From: CAIKMD01 sp035533255
Lineage (GTDB): Bacteria; Pseudomonadota; Alphaproteobacteria; ATCC43930; CGMCC-115725
Direction of reading: 5' to 3'
Assembly (NCBI GenBank): GCA_035533255.1
Contig: DATLUE010000266.1
Span: 1 to 12,517, forward strand
Length of the DNA stretch: 12,517 nt
Position numbers and translations under genes: made by a program. How positions within the stretch are numbered: position 1 is the stretch's first letter; each line of letters begins with the position of its first letter. Below, one piece after another: positions 5,985-12,517 of the stretch. A model generated the notes under the pieces. It was not told where the DNA came from, did not search any database, and saw only the letters and a program-made list of their open reading frames with translations.

Positions 5985-6872
5985 TTACATGCGGTTGCGC
6001 TGCGCGAGGTCGCTCACCCCCGCCTTGACCTTCGCCAACAAGCCGAAGATCACCGGACGCGGGTCCTTGGCGTAATCGCCATAAAGATAATAGGCAACCA
6101 ACCGACCGTTTATCGCCGCCAGGCCCATGACGCAAGCCTGGGTGAAATCGCCGTCGGCGCTCCGCGCTTTCGAGAGATAGGCGAAGTAGATCCCCTGCGG
6201 GTCGCGGTCGATCGCGCCGAGCGCCGAGAAGGATTGCAGCGCGAGCTTGCTCTGGGCATCGCTCAGCCGCTGGTCCAGCGTCGCCTTGATGCCGGTCGGA
6301 TCGGGCGTCGCCGCCGCCATCGCGTCGAGCGCCGCGCGGTCGATCGGGCGGGTCAAATCGGCTTTCGGCGTCATCAGGATGCCGAAATCGCGGATTCGCG
6401 CTTGGCTGACGGCGGCCGCGCGAAGCTGGCTGCAATCGGCGAACGCGGTGTGAATGGCGTTGTCCGGGTTGAGCCGGCTCTGCTGCAGCTTGACCGCCTC
6501 GAGCAGCGGCGCCGGGTAGAGGCAACTCCCGGCCGGCGGCGCAAACGACAGCGTCACGCCGCCGATCGCGAGCGACACCGGCCCGGTATCGGCGGCCGGC
6601 GCGGTCGCGGTCGCCGCGGGTGGCTCCGCTGCCGGCAGCGCATGCGGCCGATGGAGATAACCGACCAGCGCATAGAAGACGATCGCCGCCGCGACGATCG
6701 CGGCCTTGACCGGCCAGGCTTGCGGGTCGAGCGCAAGCCACGGCATCGCCGGCATCGTCCCGGCGCCGGCCGGCCGGCGCAGCCAGCGAAAGCTCAGATC
6801 GAGCGCCATCGCGACCGCCGCGCCAATGACGGCGCCCGTGCCCGCCGACCACATCCATCGCATGCCCTGCAT
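5985..6872 (-). CDS. Two-helix membrane protein with periplasmic domain, unknown function
   Basis: The 295-residue protein has two predicted membrane helices, about 7-27 (MWSAGTGAVIGAAVAMALDL) and 55-73 (VKAAIVAAAIVFYALVGYL). Between them is an Arg-rich loop (RWLRRP) that should stay cytoplasmic. An Ala/Pro linker (78-97) leads to a globular domain of about 200 residues, probably periplasmic. It opens VSLAIGGVTLSFAPPAGSCL and contains three cysteines (about 117, 147, 247). Well-formed stretches include DRDPQGIYFAYLSKARSADG and FTQACVMGLAAINGRLVAYY. The last helix is VIFGLLAKVKAGVSDL. I do not recognise a named family. Three ATGs (6872, 6863, 6854) precede the first helix and the start is uncertain within them. 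It is the first gene of a two-gene unit with 4861-5943, and it is divergent from the Sel1-like gene across a 173-base gap. Confidence 0.8.
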   Translation of the reverse strand: MQGMRWMWSAGTGAVIGAAVAMALDLSFRWLRRPAGAGTMPAMPWLALDPQAWPVKAAIVAAAIVFYALVGYLHRPHALPAAEPPAATATAPAADTGPVSLAIGGVTLSFAPPAGSCLYPAPLLEAVKLQQSRLNPDNAIHTAFADCSQLRAAAVSQARIRDFGILMTPKADLTRPIDRAALDAMAAATPDPTGIKATLDQRLSDAQSKLALQSFSALGAIDRDPQGIYFAYLSKARSADGDFTQACVMGLAAINGRLVAYYLYGDYAKDPRPVIFGLLAKVKAGVSDLAQRNRM

Positions 6873-6936
6873 CCTGACAGTCAAGCCGGGAAAGCCGGCA
6901 GCTTTGTGGCAAACTTCGCGGCAAAGGGAGGCGATT

Positions 6937-6955
6937 GCCGGCAAAATTTGCCGGC
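6937..6955. promoter_or_regulatory. Perfect 19-bp palindrome, candidate activator site
   Basis: GCCGGCAAA and TTTGCCGGC flank a single central A. The arms match perfectly over 9 bases. It lies in the divergent gap 6873-7045, with its centre about 84 bases upstream of the start site predicted from the sigma-54 promoter at 7004-7018. That is a normal distance for an enhancer-binding protein site. It could equally be an operator for the minus-strand gene starting at 6872, whose ATG is 65 bases away. Confidence 0.5.
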
Positions 6956-7003
6956 CGTGCGAGGCACGCGCGCCGATTTCGGCAGCAAACGCCGCGGATT
7001 TTC

Positions 7004-7018
7004 TGGCACGGCGCTTGC
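7004..7018 (+). promoter_or_regulatory. Sigma-54 (RpoN) promoter of the Sel1-like gene
   Basis: TGGCAC, five bases, then TTGC. The invariant GG (7005-7006) and GC (7017-7018) are separated by exactly 10 bases as sigma-54 requires. The full context cTGGCACGGcgcTTGCg differs from the long consensus only in the last base. Transcription should start near 7030, leaving a leader of about 16 bases that contains GGAG (7037-7040) before the ATG at 7046. Confidence 0.7.
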
Positions 7019-7045
7019 GGAGGCGTAAGCGACAATGGAGTTGCC

Positions 7046-7657
7046 ATGAAGCGCCTCGTGATCGGCTGCGCCGCCGCAGGTCTGGCCTCGCTCGCGACGG
7101 GCTGGGCGATGCCGCCGGCAGAGGCCGGGTTTTATTCGCTCGACGGCCGTTTCCAATGCCTCGATCGCGGCGAGGCGGTGTGCGGCGATCCGCAGCCGCT
7201 GATGCCGGCAAGGCCGGTCGTCACGGCAGCGCCGCCGGTCGCGGCGGTTGTGCCGGCGCCGTCACCGCGGCAATTACCGCCGCCGCCCATCGTCCACCGC
7301 ATCGCGGCGCCATTGCCGCCGCCGCGCCCCGAGGATCCGCTCGCGGCGATCGCCGGGCGGGTGCAGATGGACCGGCCCGCGCGCGGCGATCTCCTGTGGC
7401 TCAAGCAGGCCGCGCAGACCGGCAACCCGCGCGCCATCGAGCTGCTCGCCTGGTGCGAGCTCAATGCCATCGGCACGCCGCGCGATCCGGTCGAGGCCTA
7501 CATCCTTTACGGCGCGGCGCGCGGCGCCCTGCCGCATGCGCGCGAGAATCAGGCGGCGATCTACGAGCGCGATCTCGACCCCGATCAGCGCCAACAGGTC
7601 CTCGATCTGGTCAATGACGGGGTCGCGCTCGCGCGGCTGCCGCGCTCGATTCCTTGA
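7046..7657 (+). CDS. Exported Sel1-like repeat protein
   Basis: The 203-residue protein begins with a signal peptide (MKRLVIGCAAAGLASLATGW, cleavage likely after PPAEA at residue 27). A short mature N-terminus carries a cysteine pair (CLDRGEAVC, 38-46) that could form a disulfide. A proline-rich spacer (about 49-97) follows. The C-terminal third has Sel1-like helices: GDLLWLKQAAQTGNPRAIEL, then AWCELNAIGTPRDPVEAYIL and YGAARGALPHARENQAA. Sel1 repeats are protein-protein scaffolds, often in envelope or signalling complexes; here one to one and a half repeats are seen. ATG 7046 is chosen for GGAG 5 bases upstream and the signal peptide that follows. The sigma-54 promoter upstream suggests control by an RpoN activator. 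Its partner is unknown, though the divergent membrane proteins are candidates. Confidence 0.82.
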   Translation: MKRLVIGCAAAGLASLATGWAMPPAEAGFYSLDGRFQCLDRGEAVCGDPQPLMPARPVVTAAPPVAAVVPAPSPRQLPPPPIVHRIAAPLPPPRPEDPLAAIAGRVQMDRPARGDLLWLKQAAQTGNPRAIELLAWCELNAIGTPRDPVEAYILYGAARGALPHARENQAAIYERDLDPDQRQQVLDLVNDGVALARLPRSIP

Positions 7658-7771
7658 ATTTGTCGCATTGTCTGCGGCGAACCGCTGCACACTTCGCCGG
7701 ACAATGCTCTAGCGGCTCGCCGGCGCCGCTTTGCGGTTGATTGCCGGCGGCATTTGAGGAACTCTAGCGCG

Positions 7772-8434
7772 ATGCCGCCCGTCCCGCCCAAACCGCCCGT
7801 CCCGCCCAAACCGGTCGTCGCCAAAGAGCGCGAGCGCGCGCAATGGAACGAGCGCTTCGACCGCGCCGATTACTGGTTCGGCACCGAGCCGACGCCGTTC
7901 CTCGCAAGCCAAGCGCACCGGCTGAAGCCGGGCATGACCGCGCTCGCCATCGCCGATGGCGAAGGCCGCAATGGCGTCTGGCTGGCGCGCCAGGGGCTCA
8001 AGGTCACCACCGTCGATCTCTCGCCCAAGGGCATCGCCAAGGCGCAACGCCTGGCCGAGCGTTATGGCGTTGCCATCGAAACCGTATGCGCCGATCTCGA
8101 GACCTGGGATTGGGGTGCGCCGCGCTTCGATGTCGTGGTCGGCATCCTGTTCCAATTCGCGGGCCCCGCCTGGCGCGACGGGATTTTCCGCCAGATGAAG
8201 GACGTGCTGAAGCCCGGCGGCCTCGTGATGATCCAGGGCTATCGCCCCGAGCAGATCGCCTATGGCACTGGCGGTCCGCCCTTTGTCGAAAATCTTTATA
8301 CCATCGAGCTGCTGCGCGCCGCGTTCGCCGAGTTGGATATCCTTCACCTCGCCGCCTACGATCGCGAGCAGCCCGAGGGCATGCAGGGGCGCGGCCTCTG
8401 CGCCTTGATCGACCTGGTGGCGCGCAAAGCCTGA
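7772..8434 (+). CDS. Class I SAM-dependent methyltransferase
   Basis: The 220-residue enzyme resembles the TehB-like group of small methyltransferases. The substrate is not evident. After a proline-rich start come WNERFDRADYWFGTEPTPFL (about 25-44), the family's N-terminal signature, and motif I ALAIADGEGRNGVWLARQG (57-75). Next are the SAM-ribose acid in TTVDLS (79-84), a motif III acid in ADLETWDW (107-114), motif IV DVVVGILFQF (120-129) and LKPGGLVMIQGY (146-157). Motif I normally reads D-x-A-C-G-E-G-R-N; here Ala and Asp replace the first Asp and the Cys, a modest departure. The start at 7772 has GAGGA 11 bases upstream (7756-7760) and excludes six upstream codons. Residues 2-13 are a tandem duplication PPVPPKPPVPPK. 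The gene stands 114 bases after the Sel1-like gene. Confidence 0.9.
   Translation: MPPVPPKPPVPPKPVVAKERERAQWNERFDRADYWFGTEPTPFLASQAHRLKPGMTALAIADGEGRNGVWLARQGLKVTTVDLSPKGIAKAQRLAERYGVAIETVCADLETWDWGAPRFDVVVGILFQFAGPAWRDGIFRQMKDVLKPGGLVMIQGYRPEQIAYGTGGPPFVENLYTIELLRAAFAELDILHLAAYDREQPEGMQGRGLCALIDLVARKA
7775..7810 (+). repeat. Perfect 18-bp tandem duplication
   Basis: The unit ccgcccgtcccgcccaaa occurs twice without a mismatch, coding PPVPPK twice directly after the methyltransferase start codon. The identity at third positions points to a recent in-frame duplication. Confidence 0.9.
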
Positions 8435-8591
8435 GTTGCGCCCGCAACGCCTTTGAAATCGGCACAATTTTAGCGGTTTCGCGCCCGTCGCGGCGCGCCG
8501 TCTTGGGCGAAAATTAACCGATCCCGTGCAGGGTAAAGCGAGGGCGATGCGCTAAATCGCCGCGGATGCGAGCACGGCAAACGAGACCTGC

Positions 8592-11489
8592 GTGAACAAC
8601 CGAGCGAAGACGCCAGCATCGATCATCATCGCTGGAGCGGCCGCGATTCTGGTCGGTGTTATCGGCCTGACGACGTGGCATCTGGTGGACACGCGGCAGG
8701 CGGCGGTCGCCAGTGCCTATCAGGTGTCGGAGAATCTCGTCTCGACGATCGAGAGCGAAATCCGCCACGACCTCGAGACCTACGAGCTTTCGCTGCAAGC
8801 GGTGGTCGACGGCCTGAAGATGCCCGCGGTGGCCAAGCTCAGCCCGGCGCTGCGCGACGCGATCCTGTTCGACAATTCCTCGCGCGCGCCGCAATACGGC
8901 TCGATCCTCGTCATCGACGCGGGCGGCAAGCTCGAGATCGATTCGACCGCGAGGCTGCCGCCCGGCACGGATTTCTCCGATCGCGCGTTCTTCCGCACGC
9001 ATCGCGACGATCCCAGCCTCGACATGAAAATAACGGCGCCTTATGGGCGTACCCAGAACGGCGACAAGCTGATCATCCTTAGCCGCCGGATCGACACGCC
9101 GGACGGCCGCTTTGCCGGCGTGGTCGCCGGCGCGATGCGAATTCGCTTCATCCAGCAGCTCTTCGGCGGCCTCGCGCTCGACAACGGCGCCTGGGTCACG
9201 CTGCTGAAGGCCGACGGCACGATCCTCGCCCGCTCGCCGCTGCAAGCCGGCGATGTCGGCCGCAACATCGGCAAGGCGCCGCTGTTCAAGTATTTTCCCG
9301 CTGCGCCATCCGGCGAGTTCGAAGCCGACAGCACCGGCGATCACGCGACGCGGCTCTATGTTTACAAGCAAGTGGGCGATCTGCCTCTGCTGGTCGACGT
9401 CGCCGTGCCGAAGGCGGCCGTGTTGGGCGATTGGTGGCGCAAGGCGCAGGTGGTCGGCGCTCTGGTCGCCTGCTTCGTCATCGTTGTGGCGATCTTCGGT
9501 TGGATGCTGGATCGCGAATTGCGGCGCCGCACGCTGGCCGAGCGGAGCGCGCGCGAAAGCGAGCTGCGCTATCGCCTGCTCGCCGACAATTCTTCGGACA
9601 TGATCGTGCTCGTGCGCGACGACAAGCGGGTTTATGTCTCGCCCGCGTGCCGTCACCTCTACGGTTACGAGCCCGAGGAGCTGCTCGGCGCGACGATCGA
9701 ATCGATCGTCGTGCCGGAAGACCTACCGATCGTCATTGCCGCGCGCGACGCGATTCGCACGCGCGAGGAAGTCGTGGTGACCTCTCGCAGTCGCACCAAG
9801 GCCGGCGCGATCATCTGGGTTGAGGCGAGCTGGCGGCGCATCGGACCGCTCGACCAAGACGCGCGCGAGGTCGTGATCATCGCGCGCGACGTGACGCAGC
9901 GGGTGCGCAACGAGGACGCGCTGCGCGCCGCCAAAGAACATGCCGATGCGGCCAATCACGCGAAGTCGGCCTTCCTTGCGCATATGAGCCACGAGATCAG
10001 GACGCCGATGAACGGCATCCTCGGCATGAACCACCTGCTGCTGACCACGACGCTCGATCCGCAGCAGCGCGAATATGCCGAGACGATCGCGGATTCGGGC
10101 TCGTCGCTGTTGCGCATCATCGACGACATTCTCGACGAATCGAAGCTCGAGGCCGGGAAGGTCGAGATCGAATATACCGATTTCGATCTCGCCAAGACGG
10201 TCGACGACGTGGTGTCGATCCTGCGCCCGCGCGCCGCGCAAAAGGATTTGCGGCTCGGGGCCGCCATCGGCTTGCCGGCTTGCGGCTGGTTCCGCGGCGA
10301 CGCCGTGAGGCTGCGCCAGGTATTGCTGAACATCGCCGGCAATGCGGTGAAATTCACCGATCGCGGCCACATCGACCTTGCCGTCTCGATCGCGCGCGAG
10401 GACGACAGCGGCGCGATCGTGCGGTTCGAGATTGAGGATACCGGGGTCGGCATTGCCCCGGAGGCGCAGTCGTCGCTGTTCGAGAAATTCACCCAGGCCG
10501 ACGTTTCGATCAGCCGCCGCTTCGGCGGCACCGGTCTCGGGCTGTCGATCGCCCGGCAACTCGTCGAGCTGATGGGCGGTACGATCGGCTTCTCCAGCAC
10601 GATCGGCGAGGGCAGCCGGTTCTGCTTCGACATTCCGTTGGCGCGCGCCGCGGGCGCGGCGCAAGCGCAACCCACCCCGCCGGCGGAGGTATCCGACGCG
10701 TTGCCGCATCGCGCGCTCGACGTGCTGATCGCCGAAGACAACAAGGTCAATCAATACGTGGCGCAGTTGATCGTGCTTCATGCCGGTCACCGGGTCGATG
10801 TGGTCGACAATGGGCGCCAGGCGGTCGAGGCGGCGCGGACCGGTGCCTATGACGCGATCCTGATGGACCTCCAGATGCCCGAGCTCGACGGCTTCGCGGC
10901 GGCGCGCGAGATTCGCGCTCTGCCCGGCAGCATGGGCAACGTTCCGATCATCGCGCTGACCTCGCATGCGATGGCCGGCACGCGCGCGGAGGTGCTGGCG
11001 GCGGGAATGGACGATTATATTTCGAAGCCGTTCGACGCGGCGCTGCTGCTCGCCAAGCTGCAGCATCTGGCGGCCTTCCAGAGCGCCGGCGAAACCCCGA
11101 CGGCGGACGCGCCGGTCCGGCCTTCGGACGCGCCGGCGGAAATTCGCTTCGATCGCTCGAAGCTCGATCAATTGAGCGCCGCCACCGGCCCGCGCGCTTT
11201 CATGCCGCTGTTGGAAAGGCTGCTCGAAGGGCTCGAGGAGCGCCTCACCGCGGCGCTCGCCCTCATCGACCAGGAGGATTTCGCGACCGCCGGCCGCGAG
11301 GCGCACGACATCGTGGCGATTGCCGGCAATCTCGGCGGCATGCGCTTGAGCGGGCTCGCCCGCCAGCTTCAGCATTCTTGCGGTACCGGCGACGCCGCGA
11401 TCAGTCGCGCGGCGGCGGCCGCGCTTTGGGCCGAGGCCGAAGCCGCCGTGCCGCTGATGCGCGACTATCAAGCGGCGATGGCCGCCTAA
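8592..11489 (+). CDS. Hybrid sensor histidine kinase: Cache-PAS-HisKA-HATPase-REC-HPt-like
   Basis: This 965-residue inner-membrane kinase should sense a periplasmic signal and start a phosphorelay. The order is: TM1 (11-31), a Cache/PDC sensor (about 40-275, with DFSDRAFFRTHRDDPSLDMK and the second strand set WVTLLKADGTILARSP), TM2 (285-305) and PAS (323-435). HisKA has phospho-acceptor His467 in AHMSHEIRTPMNGI. HATPase_c has N584 in the N-box, DTGVGI (616-621) and GGTGLGLSI (645-653). REC (709-825) has E715/D716, phospho-acceptor D759, T790 and K812. The C-terminal helical HPt-like region has His905 in AHDIVAIAGNLGG; the usual Lys-Gly after the His is replaced. The start is GTG 8592: an in-frame TAA at 8553 leaves no ATG choice. 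No good promoter or Shine-Dalgarno was seen in 8435-8591. The response regulator follows 18 bases later. Confidence 0.95.
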   Translation: MNNRAKTPASIIIAGAAAILVGVIGLTTWHLVDTRQAAVASAYQVSENLVSTIESEIRHDLETYELSLQAVVDGLKMPAVAKLSPALRDAILFDNSSRAPQYGSILVIDAGGKLEIDSTARLPPGTDFSDRAFFRTHRDDPSLDMKITAPYGRTQNGDKLIILSRRIDTPDGRFAGVVAGAMRIRFIQQLFGGLALDNGAWVTLLKADGTILARSPLQAGDVGRNIGKAPLFKYFPAAPSGEFEADSTGDHATRLYVYKQVGDLPLLVDVAVPKAAVLGDWWRKAQVVGALVACFVIVVAIFGWMLDRELRRRTLAERSARESELRYRLLADNSSDMIVLVRDDKRVYVSPACRHLYGYEPEELLGATIESIVVPEDLPIVIAARDAIRTREEVVVTSRSRTKAGAIIWVEASWRRIGPLDQDAREVVIIARDVTQRVRNEDALRAAKEHADAANHAKSAFLAHMSHEIRTPMNGILGMNHLLLTTTLDPQQREYAETIADSGSSLLRIIDDILDESKLEAGKVEIEYTDFDLAKTVDDVVSILRPRAAQKDLRLGAAIGLPACGWFRGDAVRLRQVLLNIAGNAVKFTDRGHIDLAVSIAREDDSGAIVRFEIEDTGVGIAPEAQSSLFEKFTQADVSISRRFGGTGLGLSIARQLVELMGGTIGFSSTIGEGSRFCFDIPLARAAGAAQAQPTPPAEVSDALPHRALDVLIAEDNKVNQYVAQLIVLHAGHRVDVVDNGRQAVEAARTGAYDAILMDLQMPELDGFAAAREIRALPGSMGNVPIIALTSHAMAGTRAEVLAAGMDDYISKPFDAALLLAKLQHLAAFQSAGETPTADAPVRPSDAPAEIRFDRSKLDQLSAATGPRAFMPLLERLLEGLEERLTAALALIDQEDFATAGREAHDIVAIAGNLGGMRLSGLARQLQHSCGTGDAAISRAAAAALWAEAEAAVPLMRDYQAAMAA

Positions 11490-11507
11490 TTTGGGAGTAT
11501 CGCGAGC

Positions 11508-11924
11508 ATGATGATCACGAATCCCGAGGTCAAAGTGAAGACCATCGTCGCGGTCGATGATTCGCGCGAGATGCTGGATATTCTGAAGACCGTGCTCGCC
11601 GCGGCCGGCTATCGCTTCTACGGCGCGGGCGGGGCCAAGCAGTGCATGCGGCTGGTCGCCGACGTTCAACCCGATCTCATCCTGCTCGATATCCAGATGC
11701 CCGAGGTCGACGGCTTCGAGCTGTGCCGCCAGCTCCGCGCGGTCGCGGCGTGCGGGAATGTGCCGATCGCCTTCCTGACCGCGCGCCGCACGGCGCAGGA
11801 CGTGAAAGCCGGCATCGACGCCGGCGGCAACGACTTCATCACCAAGCCGTTCGACGCAAAGACCTTGCTCGCGCGGGTCGATCGCTGGATGAAACGCCGG
11901 AATTCGCTGATCAAGCTCGCCTGA
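11508..11924 (+). CDS. Single-domain response regulator (REC only)
   Basis: The 138-residue protein is one receiver domain with no output domain, as in CheY, DivK or Spo0F-type carriers. Key residues are the acidic pair D17/D18 (IVAVDDSR), phospho-acceptor D61 in LILLDIQMPEVDGFE, T91 in AFLTARR and K113 in ITKPFD. The tail ends WMKRRNSLIKLA. It lies 18 bases after the hybrid kinase in the same direction and is very likely in its operon, receiving phosphate from the kinase's HPt-like His905 or passing it on. Two adjacent ATGs (11508, 11511) are possible. GGGAG at 11493-11497 favours the first. Without an output domain it must act by protein contact, or compete for phosphate. Confidence 0.93.
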   Translation: MMITNPEVKVKTIVAVDDSREMLDILKTVLAAAGYRFYGAGGAKQCMRLVADVQPDLILLDIQMPEVDGFELCRQLRAVAACGNVPIAFLTARRTAQDVKAGIDAGGNDFITKPFDAKTLLARVDRWMKRRNSLIKLA

Positions 11925-11940
11925 GCCGCGGGAACCGCCG

Positions 11941-11955
11941 GTCGGTCGCACCGAC
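11941..11955. other. Small hairpin after the response regulator
   Basis: GTCGGT and ACCGAC form a perfect 6-bp stem around CGC, 17 bases after the stop at 11924. No T-run follows, so it is not a standard intrinsic terminator. It may protect the transcript 3' end or be incidental. Nothing else definite is visible in the gap 11925-12073. Confidence 0.3.
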
Positions 11956-12073
11956 GCAGGATTACCGATTCCGAGCGGCATTAACCCGCAGTTCACTATG
12001 CCGGCGCAGGTTGAGCGTGGCGCAAAGCGTCCGAACGGATTTCCGTCCGAGGCGATTGACAAGGCAAAATACG

Positions 12074-12517
12074 ATGGCACCGCCCAAAAAATCGACGCTT
12101 CCCGTTCCCGCGCGAAGATCGCATCGGTGGAGCTTCCGCGCTCATCTTTTGGGCTTGGCCGCGGCCTGCACGATCCCGCTCATCGGCTTGGCGGTGCTGG
12201 CATTGGTCCAATTCGCCGCGACGCAGAAGAATCTCACGCGCGACAACATGCTGGTCGCGACGCATGCGACGGCGACCTTGGTGCAGAACTATCTGCAAGC
12301 GGCCGCCGACGATCTGAAATCCTTGGCCCTGCCGCTGCGCATCGACGATAATGATTTCGGCGCGGTTTACGCGCTTTACACTCAGAGCAAATTCCTCGCC
12401 AATCGGGCGGCGGGGGCGATTCTCCTCGCGCAACCCGATGGCAAGCTGGTTTTCGATACCCGCCATAAGCTGACCGCGACGCTGCCGTCCTTCAAGGACG
12501 ATGCCGCCGATTTCAGC
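12074..12517 (+). CDS. Membrane sensor protein (Cache-type), N-terminal part, 3' partial
   Basis: The frame from ATG 12074 is open for 148 codons to the window edge, so the output domain is missing. AAGG (12061-12064) lies 9 bases before the ATG. The product starts with a basic segment (MAPPKKSTLPVPARRSHRWS) and one membrane helix near 24-50 (LLGLAAACTIPLIGLAVLAL). The beginning of an extracytoplasmic sensor follows. Its long helix is QKNLTRDNMLVATHATATLV then QNYLQAAADDLKSLA, and a strand set GAILLAQPDGKLVFDT is typical of the first Cache/PDC strands. This matches the N-terminal layout of the hybrid kinase at 8592. It is probably a second sensor kinase or a diguanylate cyclase of the same signalling cluster. 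Which output it carries cannot be told here. Confidence 0.85.
   Translation, partial: MAPPKKSTLPVPARRSHRWSFRAHLLGLAAACTIPLIGLAVLALVQFAATQKNLTRDNMLVATHATATLVQNYLQAAADDLKSLALPLRIDDNDFGAVYALYTQSKFLANRAAGAILLAQPDGKLVFDTRHKLTATLPSFKDDAADFS

Noticed and set aside
4861..7047. A 728-codon minus-strand frame reading through both unknown membrane proteins
   Set aside because: Only its last 360 codons have a good start and Shine-Dalgarno. The upstream part overlaps 5985-6872 in another frame and is not protein-like.
7046..7100. Lipobox-like LVIGC in the Sel1-like protein, suggesting a lipoprotein
   Set aside because: The Cys is at residue 8, too close to the start to follow a hydrophobic core. A normal cleavage site (PPAEA) occurs later.
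8480..8515. Palindrome cggcgcgccg and flanking inverted bases after the methyltransferase as a terminator
   Set aside because: The stem is irregular and no T-run follows on either strand.
9723..12080. A 785-codon open frame on the minus strand opposite the hybrid kinase and response regulator
   Set aside because: The plus strand carries unmistakable kinase and receiver motifs. The antisense product is Arg/His/Gly/Ala-rich with no domain, a usual by-product of G+C-rich codon use.

Overview
The window is dense, G+C-rich DNA with short intergenic gaps. A higBA module, NMT1/THI5-type binding protein, Cache-type sensors and proline/alanine-rich envelope proteins all suggest an alphaproteobacterium, perhaps Rhizobiales or Rhodospirillales. 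This placement rests on gene style and is an inference. There is no tRNA, rRNA, CRISPR array, transposase or integrase.

Layout. (1) 1-1067 (+): the C-terminal isomerase half of glmS, cut by the window start. (2) 1089-1774 (-): a higBA toxin-antitoxin pair that begins 21 bases after the glmS stop. It is enclosed by a 52-bp direct repeat of the glmS 3' end (1019-1070 and 1836-1887, 43/52 identical), so it looks like an islet inserted at the end of glmS. (3) 1971-2303 (-): a small secreted Tyr/Pro/Gly/His-rich protein with a clear intrinsic terminator at 1889-1919. (4) 2462-4853 (+): a FAD-dependent aromatic-ring-type monooxygenase and a substrate-binding-like protein without a signal peptide. 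A palindromic interspersed repeat lies between them. (5) 4861-6872 (-): two proline/alanine-rich membrane-anchored proteins of unknown function in one operon, convergent with group 4. (6) 7046-7657 (+): an exported Sel1-like protein behind a near-consensus sigma-54 promoter, with a 19-bp palindrome about 84 bases upstream of the predicted start site. (7) 7772-8434 (+): a class I SAM-dependent methyltransferase with a duplicated PPVPPK N-terminus. (8) 8592-11924 (+): a hybrid sensor histidine kinase (Cache-PAS-HisKA-HATPase-REC-HPt-like) followed 18 bases later by a single-domain response regulator. (9) 12074-end (+): the N-terminal part of another membrane sensor, cut by the window end.

How the genes relate. 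glmS supplies glucosamine-6-phosphate for peptidoglycan and LPS. The higBA pair is a self-contained addiction module. The genes at 8592-11924 form a phosphorelay, and the sensor at 12074 probably belongs to the same signalling cluster. The monooxygenase and binding protein may be a small catabolic unit. The two unknown membrane proteins and the Sel1-like protein are divergently arranged around the sigma-54 promoter region and may share an envelope-related role; this last link is only inference. I saw no clearly new defence or mobile system. The strongest oddities are the glmS 3'-end duplication around higBA, the sigma-54 promoter with its upstream palindrome, and the palindromic repeat lodged between two coupled genes.
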